From: an uncultured Flavobacteriales bacterium
Lineage (GTDB): Bacteria; Bacteroidota; Bacteroidia; Flavobacteriales_G; Salibacteraceae
Length of the DNA stretch: 42,212 nucleotides
Assembly (NCBI GenBank): GCA_913057205.1
Contig: CAJXNO010000022.1
Location: 1-42,212, forward strand
Direction of reading: 5' to 3'
Position numbers and translations under genes: made by a program. Below are positions 24,945-32,482 of the stretch, one piece after another (the first letter of the stretch is position 1; each line of letters starts with the position of its first letter). The notes beneath the pieces are model-generated. The model ran no database searches, was not told where the DNA came from, and worked only from the letters and a program-made list of their open reading frames with translations.

Positions 24945-25991
24945 ATGAGAATCGAAAACCCCAACCAAGTAGCGGTATTCATCGCGGGTTCGATCACCTT
25001 GATCGGCTTGTTGATCCTGCTCTCGGTGCAAGCTTATGTGACCCGATTCATGCCGGCTTGGGGTTGGTTCGCTTTCGTCATTCTATCCTTTTCTAGCTCC
25101 TTCGCGCTTACCTGGTGGGCAGTGGAAACCTTCATTCATGGTAAGATCATGACCTTGTTTCGCTCTATCCATACCCCTTCACAAACAGAAGAACGCGCCA
25201 AGGAAGCCATCCGCTCGCGCGATGTCTTGGGTGAGGTTCAAAAGGATGTGGAAGAATGGGCTAGTGTGAAGCAAAGTGAGATCCAGACCTTGAAGGAACA
25301 AGCAAGGTTTCGGCGCGACTTCATCGGAAACCTGGCCCATGAGCTGAAGACCCCGATCTTCAATATGCAGGGCTACCTGCTCACGTTGATTGAAGGTGGC
25401 TTGGAAGATCCGAAGATCAATTATGAATACCTGTCGCGCGCAGACAAGAACCTCGAACGCCTGATCGCCTTGATCGAAGACCTTGACAGTATTTCAAAAC
25501 TCGAGGCGGGTAATGAGGTCTTGAAGTTTGAGAAGTTCAACATCATCGGTTTGGTGGAGGATGTGTTCAGCATGTTCGAGCTGCGGGCACATGAGCAAGA
25601 CATTACCCTGCGCTTCAATAAGAAGTACGATCGTCCTATTTGGGTGAAGGCAGACAAGAGCAAAATCCAGCAGGTGCTCACCAACCTCATTTCGAATGCC
25701 ATCAACTACGGACATAAAGGCGGGTACTGCGAAATTCGCTTCTTTGATATGTCGCAAACCATACTCATCGAGGTGGCGGACGACGGAATCGGAGTGCCTG
25801 CTGAAAAGCTTCCCCGCTTGTTTGAGCGTTTTTATCGCGTAGATCAAAGCCGATCACGCCACGAAGGAGGTACCGGTCTCGGCCTGGCGATCTGTAAACA
25901 CATTGTGGAGTCGCACGGACAAACCATCAGTGCGCGTAGTGTCGTGGATAAGGGAACCACGTTTTCATTAACCCTGGAGAAGGCCAAATAA
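24945..25991 (+). CDS. PhoR-like sensor histidine kinase
   Basis: 348 aa. Two transmembrane segments (about 10-31 and 40-62) enclose only a very short periplasmic loop, so there is no extracellular sensor domain. The HisKA box is RRDFIGNLAHELKTPI with the phosphorylated H132, as in PhoR. The ATPase domain shows the N box TNLISNAINYG, G1 DDGIGVP and G2 GGTGLGLAICKHIV. It should phosphorylate the regulator encoded just upstream. PhoR-type kinases without a sensor loop often take their signal from a transporter/PhoU complex; the PhoU-like domain of the Na/Pi protein is a candidate partner. Confidence 0.93.
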   Translation: MRIENPNQVAVFIAGSITLIGLLILLSVQAYVTRFMPAWGWFAFVILSFSSSFALTWWAVETFIHGKIMTLFRSIHTPSQTEERAKEAIRSRDVLGEVQKDVEEWASVKQSEIQTLKEQARFRRDFIGNLAHELKTPIFNMQGYLLTLIEGGLEDPKINYEYLSRADKNLERLIALIEDLDSISKLEAGNEVLKFEKFNIIGLVEDVFSMFELRAHEQDITLRFNKKYDRPIWVKADKSKIQQVLTNLISNAINYGHKGGYCEIRFFDMSQTILIEVADDGIGVPAEKLPRLFERFYRVDQSRSRHEGGTGLGLAICKHIVESHGQTISARSVVDKGTTFSLTLEKAK

Positions 25992-25998
25992 GCGAGCA

Positions 25999-26985
25999 AT
26001 GGATCAATTCAGAACGGAGGTGAATCCTCCCTCATTTCCCTTTTCCATCCATCACGGCTCCAAGCTCACTTTGATGGGTTCGTGCTTTACCGAGAACATG
26101 GGTGCGCGTTTACAGGAGCATAAGATTGATGCTCTGGTGAACCCGTTTGGCATCCTCTTCAACCCGTTCTCCATCATGAATGCGCTCGAGCGCATGCTGA
26201 ATGAACGTACCTATGCCAAGGAGGAACTGGTTCAAACAGGAGAACACTGGGCAAGCCTCGATCACCACGGCCGATTCAATGCATCGAACCAAGAGGAGGT
26301 CTTGGAGCGCATCAATCGATCGCTTTTGGAAGGGCGCTCACAATTGCTGGCGTCAGACGTGATCTTCATCACCCTGGGCAGCGCATGGGTCTATGAGCAT
26401 CTGGATACCGGACACACCGTTGCGAATTGCCACAAGATCCCTAACAAGGAATTCAAAAAGCGACTCCTTACCCACCAAGAAGTACACCTGATCTTACGTC
26501 ACATTCCAGACTTCCTTAAATCCAAGGGCATAAACGCGGAGATCGTATTCACCGTGAGCCCGGTGCGCCATTGGAAGGATGGTGCGGTAGAGAACCAGCG
26601 CAGCAAGGCTCATTTGATCAGTGCGGTACACCAAGTGGTGGAGGCCTATGATCAATGCCACTACTTCCCTGCCTACGAAATGCAGATGGATGACCTGCGC
26701 GACTATCGCTTCTATGCAAACGATATGTTGCACCCGAACAGCCAGGCCATCGACTACATCTGGGAAGGCTTTCAGCATTCGTTTTTTACGGATGAGACCC
26801 GCATCATCTGCCAAGAACTCAAGGCGGTGGTACAAGCCGCTTCTCACCGACCGGTAGACCCAGAGAGCAATGCCTTCCAGCGCTTTTTACGCAAGCAACT
26901 CGAAATCATCGGAGCCTTGGAGCAGCGTTATCCGAATGTGGACCTCAGCGCAGAGCGAGCGCGTTTTCAGGCCTACGTGTTGTGA
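25999..26985 (+). CDS. GSCFA-domain protein
   Basis: 328 aa. The family signature is intact: LMGSCFTENMG (residues 25-35) and NPFGILFNPFSI, later TLGSAWVYE, TVSPVRHWKDG and ANDMLHPNSQAIDYIW. GSCFA proteins are SGNH-hydrolase relatives of Bacteroidota and Proteobacteria with no firmly known substrate; the spaced Ser, Asp and His suggest an esterase or acyltransferase. It begins 7 bp after the kinase stop and is probably in the same operon. Its 3' end overlaps the convergent glycosyltransferase gene by 13 bp. Confidence 0.9.
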   Translation: MDQFRTEVNPPSFPFSIHHGSKLTLMGSCFTENMGARLQEHKIDALVNPFGILFNPFSIMNALERMLNERTYAKEELVQTGEHWASLDHHGRFNASNQEEVLERINRSLLEGRSQLLASDVIFITLGSAWVYEHLDTGHTVANCHKIPNKEFKKRLLTHQEVHLILRHIPDFLKSKGINAEIVFTVSPVRHWKDGAVENQRSKAHLISAVHQVVEAYDQCHYFPAYEMQMDDLRDYRFYANDMLHPNSQAIDYIWEGFQHSFFTDETRIICQELKAVVQAASHRPVDPESNAFQRFLRKQLEIIGALEQRYPNVDLSAERARFQAYVL

Positions 26986-27914
26986 AGCTGAGCCAGGTAG
27001 ATCTGCTCGGTTTGTCCGGGTGTTGGATGGTATTCAACTTCCATGATACCTAGAACATGCAGGTCCATGATGGTAGAGTACCCACTCCGTGCGATCACTT
27101 TTTTGGTCCTTGCCAGTGCATGCAACAAGGCTTCATCAGGCAGGTGAGGCACGATTTCGATGTTTCCGTCCGAACGCTTTGCTCCAACATCGGGTCTACC
27201 GCGGAGTAAAAGCAAACGCTCACCGGTTTCTTTGAAACGTTCGATCAGTTCAGCTTCAAACGCACTCCGTTGGGGTTCAGGTCCGCTTAAGATGGCCACA
27301 GCATCCCACACGGGGGATTCAAACTGCTCAATCGCATGCTCAAATCGACTCAGCGGACCGATGTAACGGAGCTTTTCTTGCGGCTTCGTTGGATGAGAGA
27401 GCTTACCGGCCAATCCGGGAGCCTGTTCATGGTCAGGCACCCACACTTCATCGTACTGCCGCATCACCCAGCGGTTCAGGGCGTTGATGATGCCTTGGAA
27501 GTATGGGCTCTGGATCTCGATCTGGTGGTGGATGAAGATGCTTTTGGCATGCTTACTCCAAAGACCGAAGCGTGCATCAGACAGTACCCGATCGATCTGT
27601 TGTTCTTGTATGATTCGTTGAAGGATACGATGTTCTCGTACAATACTCCAAAGCAACCGGGGGCCGCGAAAGAAGAAGTGCCGCGCCATGTTCCCATCCT
27701 TCGGATACGTGATCTTCATGAAGGGGATGGAAACAAAGGTCAAGGCTGGAAACACCTCTTTAAGTAGGGCCTTTGGCCCACCTTCAGCTGCAATGACCAC
27801 TTCATTTCCAGCGGCAAGTTCGGCCTTGATCAGTGGAATGCAACGGGTGGCATGTCCGAGCCCCCAATGAAGCGGAGCAACCAAAACACATTCATGTCCG
27901 CGAGGGGTGTTCAT
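26973..27914 (-). CDS. MurG-like glycosyltransferase (GT28/GT1 fold)
   Basis: 313 aa. The N-terminus VLVAPLHWGLGHATRCIPLI is the glycine-rich loop of MurG/GT-B type transferases, and the C-terminal part has the donor-site features IARSGYSTIMDLHVLG and PTPGQTEQIYLA. It should transfer a sugar from a nucleotide donor; the acceptor is unknown. It is the last gene of an operon behind the metalloprotease gene (3 bp gap). The chain stops about 10 residues after the GQTEQ motif, earlier than I would expect for the family, exactly where it runs into the 3' end of the GSCFA gene. Confidence 0.8.
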   Translation of the reverse strand: MNTPRGHECVLVAPLHWGLGHATRCIPLIKAELAAGNEVVIAAEGGPKALLKEVFPALTFVSIPFMKITYPKDGNMARHFFFRGPRLLWSIVREHRILQRIIQEQQIDRVLSDARFGLWSKHAKSIFIHHQIEIQSPYFQGIINALNRWVMRQYDEVWVPDHEQAPGLAGKLSHPTKPQEKLRYIGPLSRFEHAIEQFESPVWDAVAILSGPEPQRSAFEAELIERFKETGERLLLLRGRPDVGAKRSDGNIEIVPHLPDEALLHALARTKKVIARSGYSTIMDLHVLGIMEVEYHPTPGQTEQIYLAQLHNT

Positions 27915-27917
27915 GCA

Positions 27918-30359
27918 TCATCGTGCAACATGCACCGGAGTAACCAAGACACCTTGTTCCTCGGTTTGCACCTCTAGGAAGTAGCTTCCAGCAGGGAGGT
28001 CATCGATGTTAATCGCTGCATCGTTCAACCCAATGCGGCGCACCACTCGACCTTCTACGTTTCGGAGAACGCCTTCCACTACCTGTACATTGCTGACCTC
28101 TACATTCAGCAACTCTGACGCTGGGTTTGGATAGACCCGGATGAACTGGCTGCTCAACTCCCGCATACCCACGCCCAACCAGCTCACCTCATTGCTGAGG
28201 TTGGAGTTGCCGAGCGGATTCACGGCGTAAACACGGTAGTAGTATTCCGTGCCAAACATGTTCACATCATCATCTGTGTAAGTAGTGCTGTTCACACCGA
28301 TGGTATCCATTACCTCGAAGTTGGCATTCCCACCAACAGATCGCTCAATCACCCATTCATTTTCATTGTTGAATGGGTCGTTCCACTCCAGATCAAGGTC
28401 TCCATTCGGCCAGTCTGGCGTTAGGTTCAATTGGATGTTGGCGTTAGAAAGTTCTTCCAGCTCAACGATGAAGAAGTTGCCGGGGTTGTAATTGAAGAAT
28501 ACGTTATCAGCAGCTTCCACACGGATGCGGTAGCCGAAGCCAAGCGTTGTTGGCATCAGCACATTATGCGAACCGGTGTTCGGCACGTTGACGGCGAGCG
28601 TATCCTCGAGGTCAAAACCAAATTCGCTGTACAGCAGGATATGAACCACGCTGCAATTCACCGGGGCTACATCCGTTCCTGCCACGTTCCATTCTACCGT
28701 GTAGTTCACGCCGGCTTGCACTTCTTCAAGAGATGCTGGGGTGTTCACTACGAATGGACCACTCTCACCGTCTACCCCAATGTCAACCTTGTCAAACGCA
28801 ACACCCCCGCCGTTGATGTTGTTGTCGCGAACGGTCAAGCGGAAATCCATGTTTCGGGTGTAGAAAGGATAGATCTCTCCTACTACCAGGTTGCCGTTCA
28901 ATACGCTCTCTAACCGTGGGAAGGTGCGTTCGTTCGTATCCACAGGGTCAAAAGACCGAAACATCGGTGCATTGCCAATGGGATCGTCAGGTGGGGAGGA
29001 TGGACCAATGTCGATCTGTTCCCAGCAGTAGGTGAGGTCATCACCATCAATGTCTGTAGCGCTTCCCCTGAGCACAAAAGGCGTTTCCATCGGGATGGTG
29101 TATTCATTCGGGTCAACGGTCACAACAGGAGGCGTGTTTCCCGTATTGCTGATCACGGCACAGGTATTGCCATTTCCATTCTGAAAGAAGGCGCGCATCT
29201 CAGAATAATTGCCTCCATGGAAATAGTCGTCGGAGTTGTTTTGCAAGTTCGGGGCACAGATGCCTGCATAACCCATGATGGTGGAAGCGCTCCCGGGCTC
29301 CCAGGCCGTGGATGGATTCCGGTTGCAGTTGTTGTTTTGGGTATGGTTTCCGCGGAATTGGTGTCCCATTTCGTGTGCCACATAATCGATGTCAAATGGG
29401 TCTCCTACTGGAGAAAAGCCTCCGGTAACACCCCGTGCTTTGTTGCTAAAAGAACAAACCGACCCTAGGCTAGCGATGCCACCACCACCGGTACTGAAGA
29501 CGTGTCCGATGTCATAGTTCGCCGGTCCGATGATGTTATCTATGGTCGTCTGATTTTCATCCAACATGGTGAAACCGCTGTTATTCGTGTAGGGGTCTGT
29601 GCTTGGGTTAAAGAAAATGATCTGGTCGTTGTTTCCGATGATCTCCATGGTGATGCAGAACTCGCGCTCATAGACACCATTTACCCGGTTCATGGAAACC
29701 ACCATTGCGCTGAGGACCGAAGAGGTGGTACCACCATGAAATTGTGCATACTCACCCGTACAGGCCAAAGCCAAACGGTAGGTGCGCAGTTGATCTCCGG
29801 TGCGTTGTCCACGCTGGGCGTCGTTTTCTCCCAGTCCGCCTGGGGTGAAATGGTAGTCATCTACGAGACATATGTGGCGCTTAGCGTCGCGGTTATGATC
29901 CATGTAATCTTTGCGGTGATAGGTGTGATAGCTGCCCGCCTCTCCTTCCATGGGGTCGATGTACAAGGTGCCTTTGGTGCTGAACAGGATCGCATGAAAA
30001 CCTTTGTCTGTGTAGCCGATGCGTCCGTTAATGCCCTTGCCCTTAACCTTGTAGGTCTTGATGTGCGGGAAGCGGCTCGCCAGTTCAGGGGCCATGATCG
30101 GACTTTCAAAGGCCTCCAATTCGATGGGCATTCCTTGTTCATCCGGCAGTGTGATCTTCAGGCCCGCACCTTTGGCCGTGTGTTCGTTCAACAACGGCGC
30201 CGCCAACAAGGCGTCTGCAAAGGCTTCATCGTTCAAGCTGAAAACATGTGAAGGATAGGCAGTGGATACGTGTTCCAACTTGCTGTAAAAACGGTCTTGT
30301 GCTTGCGTGTTTCCAAAAACGAGGCCGATGAAGGCCAGGATCAAAGCGGTCTTTTTCAT
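27918..30359 (-). CDS. Secreted reprolysin-like zinc metalloprotease with type IX sorting tail
   Basis: 813 aa from the ATG at 30359, chosen because a clean signal peptide (MKKTALILAFIGLVFGNTQAQ) starts there. A propeptide (about 22-180), a metzincin protease domain and beta-sandwich/fibronectin-like domains follow, then a C-terminal sorting domain (FIRVYPNPASELLNVEV). The zinc motif is HEMGHQFRGNH at residues 329-339, with ligands H329, H333 and H339 and catalytic E330, and the Met-turn is STIMGYAG. Position 336 is Arg where HExxHxxGxxH has Gly; the next residue is Gly. The enzyme should be secreted and degrade protein. A lipoprotein resembling its propeptide is encoded 7 bp upstream. Confidence 0.92.
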   Translation of the reverse strand: MKKTALILAFIGLVFGNTQAQDRFYSKLEHVSTAYPSHVFSLNDEAFADALLAAPLLNEHTAKGAGLKITLPDEQGMPIELEAFESPIMAPELASRFPHIKTYKVKGKGINGRIGYTDKGFHAILFSTKGTLYIDPMEGEAGSYHTYHRKDYMDHNRDAKRHICLVDDYHFTPGGLGENDAQRGQRTGDQLRTYRLALACTGEYAQFHGGTTSSVLSAMVVSMNRVNGVYEREFCITMEIIGNNDQIIFFNPSTDPYTNNSGFTMLDENQTTIDNIIGPANYDIGHVFSTGGGGIASLGSVCSFSNKARGVTGGFSPVGDPFDIDYVAHEMGHQFRGNHTQNNNCNRNPSTAWEPGSASTIMGYAGICAPNLQNNSDDYFHGGNYSEMRAFFQNGNGNTCAVISNTGNTPPVVTVDPNEYTIPMETPFVLRGSATDIDGDDLTYCWEQIDIGPSSPPDDPIGNAPMFRSFDPVDTNERTFPRLESVLNGNLVVGEIYPFYTRNMDFRLTVRDNNINGGGVAFDKVDIGVDGESGPFVVNTPASLEEVQAGVNYTVEWNVAGTDVAPVNCSVVHILLYSEFGFDLEDTLAVNVPNTGSHNVLMPTTLGFGYRIRVEAADNVFFNYNPGNFFIVELEELSNANIQLNLTPDWPNGDLDLEWNDPFNNENEWVIERSVGGNANFEVMDTIGVNSTTYTDDDVNMFGTEYYYRVYAVNPLGNSNLSNEVSWLGVGMRELSSQFIRVYPNPASELLNVEVSNVQVVEGVLRNVEGRVVRRIGLNDAAINIDDLPAGSYFLEVQTEEQGVLVTPVHVAR

Positions 30360-30366
30360 AACATCA

Positions 30367-30972
30367 TCATTCATATGACCCATCTCGAGGGGTGCCCCCA
30401 TCCAGGTCTTCTTCTTTGTAAACGGCATAGTGCCTTGAATCTCCTTTGAAAAGTGGAGCGATAAGTTCTTTTCTGTTGGTTCCAGATACCTCTGCAAAAA
30501 AGCCATCATCATTGGTATCTAAACGCAATCGCAGCGATCCATCCTCTGACTCTCCTTTGTATGAGCGAATGTTGGGAAACTTAGCGGCGAGGCTTTCACT
30601 CATCGTATTTGAGTTTTGGATGTTGAAACTTACCATCCCGCTTGTGGTGGGCAAGCTTATCGTTGTTGCACCAGCATCCAATGCTGCGGTGAGCTGATCA
30701 TATGCGCAAGCATAAGCGGAGTACGTATTCGGTTCGATGCGTTTTTCTCCAGAAGGCAACGCAGTGGGCGGTTTTTGTTCCCATAGGGGTTGGCTTGTGG
30801 GAGCTTCAACCGGTCGTTGTACGGCATTCACCACTTCTTCGGCTCCACCGGCCGTATTGATTTCTACAGCGGGCTGTTTTTCGCGTGTTTCTACCTGTGC
30901 CTCCATGTTCTTTTTCGATGAAGAACAACTCACACAGGCCATGAGGAGCAGGATATTTAGGTTCAGCTTCAT
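30367..30972 (-). CDS. Lipoprotein with a stand-alone metalloprotease-propeptide domain
   Basis: 201 aa. A lipoprotein signal (LMAC or ACVSC, Cys13 or Cys16) is followed by a polar linker (about 20-80) and a domain at about 85-195 that reads like the propeptide of the protease encoded next: ISLPTTSGMVSF, SLAAKFPNIRSYKG, GSLRLRLDTNDDGFFAEVSG and HYAVYKEEDLDGG line up with ITLPDEQGMPIE, ELASRFPHIKTYKV, GRIGYTDKGFHAILFS and YHTYHRKDYMDH. It lies 7 bp before the protease start, so it is the first gene of the operon. I infer a membrane-held chaperone or inhibitor of the protease. No catalytic motif is present. Confidence 0.85.
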   Translation of the reverse strand: MKLNLNILLLMACVSCSSSKKNMEAQVETREKQPAVEINTAGGAEEVVNAVQRPVEAPTSQPLWEQKPPTALPSGEKRIEPNTYSAYACAYDQLTAALDAGATTISLPTTSGMVSFNIQNSNTMSESLAAKFPNIRSYKGESEDGSLRLRLDTNDDGFFAEVSGTNRKELIAPLFKGDSRHYAVYKEEDLDGGTPRDGSYE

Positions 30973-31059
30973 AGCAAAGCAGCTAAGATAGCATCTGCAG
31001 TTATTTTATCTGTCTTGCAATTGCATCATCCTTGGATTGGTATACGCGGACATTCTGCT

Positions 31060-31067
31060 CATCTTTG
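31060..31067 (+). promoter_or_regulatory. Likely -7 box CATCTTTG of the SDR gene, leaderless type
   Basis: It matches TAnnTTTG except for the first base, with TTG at 31037-31039 a suitable -33 element (20-bp spacer). It ends 5 bp before the ATG at 31073. Confidence 0.45.
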
Positions 31068-31072
31068 CCGCC

Positions 31073-31771
31073 ATGAAAAACGCAGTGATTACGGGCTCGT
31101 CAAGAGGGCTGGGTAAGGCCATAGCCTTGCGACTAGCAGACGAGGGCTATCATGTACACCTTTCAGCCAGAGGAGAGGCTGAGCTTCAGGAAGTGACTCA
31201 GTGCATTGAAAAGGGCGGTAAAGGAAAGGCAAACTACCGTGTGGTAGATTTTGGAAAGACCGCTGAGGTCAGTGCCTACGCGCAAAGCTTAACCGGAGAC
31301 CTCGTTTCCATCGATGTCTTGGTCAATAATGTCGGCATCTACCAGCTGGATGACGTGACCGGGGGCTTGGCACACCTCGATCAACAAATGGCGGTCAATT
31401 TTCACGCGCCCGTAGCCTTGACACAGGGATTGATGGAACGTTTGACGGTACAGAAGCATGGACATATCTTCAACATCGCTTCGGTGGTGAACCGTGAGCC
31501 GCGAGCATCCGCTGCGAGTTACAGCATGGCGAAGGCGGCCTTTTTCGCTTATCACCGCCTTCTGCACCAACAGTTGAAGCCGATTGGGGTAAAGGTGACT
31601 GCCTTCTTACCAGCATCAGTGAATACCAGCAGTTGGGATGGCATTGAAGCGCCAAAGCATCAGTTCATCCAGCCGGAAGACATTGCAGACCTTCTAGTAA
31701 CCATCCTCAACTCGAAAGCCGGCACGGTAGTTTCGGAGATCGATCTAACCACATTGCATCCAGATTACTGA
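31073..31771 (+). CDS. Short-chain dehydrogenase/reductase
   Basis: 232 aa. The cofactor loop TGSSRGLG is at residues 7-14, the NNAG motif appears as NNVG, and the catalytic YxxxK is YSMAK with the preceding Ser in NIASV. This is a classical NAD(P)H-dependent oxidoreductase resembling 3-oxoacyl-ACP reductase; the substrate cannot be told. The start at 31073 places the Rossmann strand (MKNAVITG) at the N-terminus, as usual for the family; an in-frame ATG 12 codons upstream is unlikely. trmB follows after 3 bp. Confidence 0.92.
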   Translation: MKNAVITGSSRGLGKAIALRLADEGYHVHLSARGEAELQEVTQCIEKGGKGKANYRVVDFGKTAEVSAYAQSLTGDLVSIDVLVNNVGIYQLDDVTGGLAHLDQQMAVNFHAPVALTQGLMERLTVQKHGHIFNIASVVNREPRASAASYSMAKAAFFAYHRLLHQQLKPIGVKVTAFLPASVNTSSWDGIEAPKHQFIQPEDIADLLVTILNSKAGTVVSEIDLTTLHPDY

Positions 31772-31774
31772 TAC

Positions 31775-32482
31775 ATGGGAAAGAATAAACTGAAGAAGTT
31801 CGCCAAGGTTAAAGACATGGACCATGTGCTTGAACCGCCGTTTAGCGAAGTGTTGAACAAAGACTTTCGATTAAAAGGCAAGTGGAAGGAGGAGTTCGGT
31901 AACGACAACCCGATCGTTTTAGAGCTGGCGTGTGGAAAAGGCGAATATTCCGTCGGTATGGGCGAGCGCTTCCCTGAGAAGAACTTTATCGGTATCGATA
32001 TCAAGGGTGCACGGATGTTTAGCGGAGCCGCTGAGGTAGAAGAGAAGGGGCTAACGAATGTTCGATTCTTGCGAACGAAGATCGATATGATCACCTCTTT
32101 CTTCGCGCAAGATGAAGTGGAGGAGATCTGGATCCTTTTTGCGGACCCCCAATTGCGCAGAGCGCGGAAGCGGCTCACGAGCTGGCTCTTTTTGGAGCGC
32201 TACATTCAATTGCTCAAGCCCGGTGGCACCTTGCATTTGAAGTCAGACAGCGATGACCTCTATTCCTACACGAAAGAGGAGTCCATACCGGAGTTCAACC
32301 AGAAAAACGAGCATTTTCAATGGCGGCAAGACTTTGATACTAATCGTCTTTACGAGGAAGGGATCAACGCATTCGATGGTCGCATGAAGGAGGTGTTGAA
32401 CATCCGGACCTTCTACGAGCAGATGTGGTTGCAACAAGGAAAATCCATCAAATACCTGAAATACACCCTCGAGAAACGCTGA
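31775..32482 (+). CDS. trmB: tRNA (guanine-N7-)-methyltransferase
   Basis: 235 aa. It has the TrmB features: a basic N-terminus, the SAM-binding motif LELACGKGEYSVG, FIGIDIKGARM, the FADPQLRRARKRLTS block (the FPDPxPKxRHxKRR motif of other bacteria in its Bacteroidota form) and LKPGGTLHLKSDSDDLY. The enzyme methylates G46 in the variable loop of many tRNAs. It follows the SDR gene by 3 bp and its stop codon directly abuts the stop of the convergent DUF5916 gene. Confidence 0.95.
   Translation: MGKNKLKKFAKVKDMDHVLEPPFSEVLNKDFRLKGKWKEEFGNDNPIVLELACGKGEYSVGMGERFPEKNFIGIDIKGARMFSGAAEVEEKGLTNVRFLRTKIDMITSFFAQDEVEEIWILFADPQLRRARKRLTSWLFLERYIQLLKPGGTLHLKSDSDDLYSYTKEESIPEFNQKNEHFQWRQDFDTNRLYEEGINAFDGRMKEVLNIRTFYEQMWLQQGKSIKYLKYTLEKR

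Noticed and set aside
29502-30251. A 249-codon open frame opposite the protease propeptide region
   Set aside because: It is antisense to a gene with a clear signal peptide and zinc motif and has no motifs of its own.
30359-30512. Longer N-terminus of the metalloprotease starting at 30512
   Set aside because: It would put 51 charged residues before a clean signal peptide and overlap the upstream lipoprotein gene.
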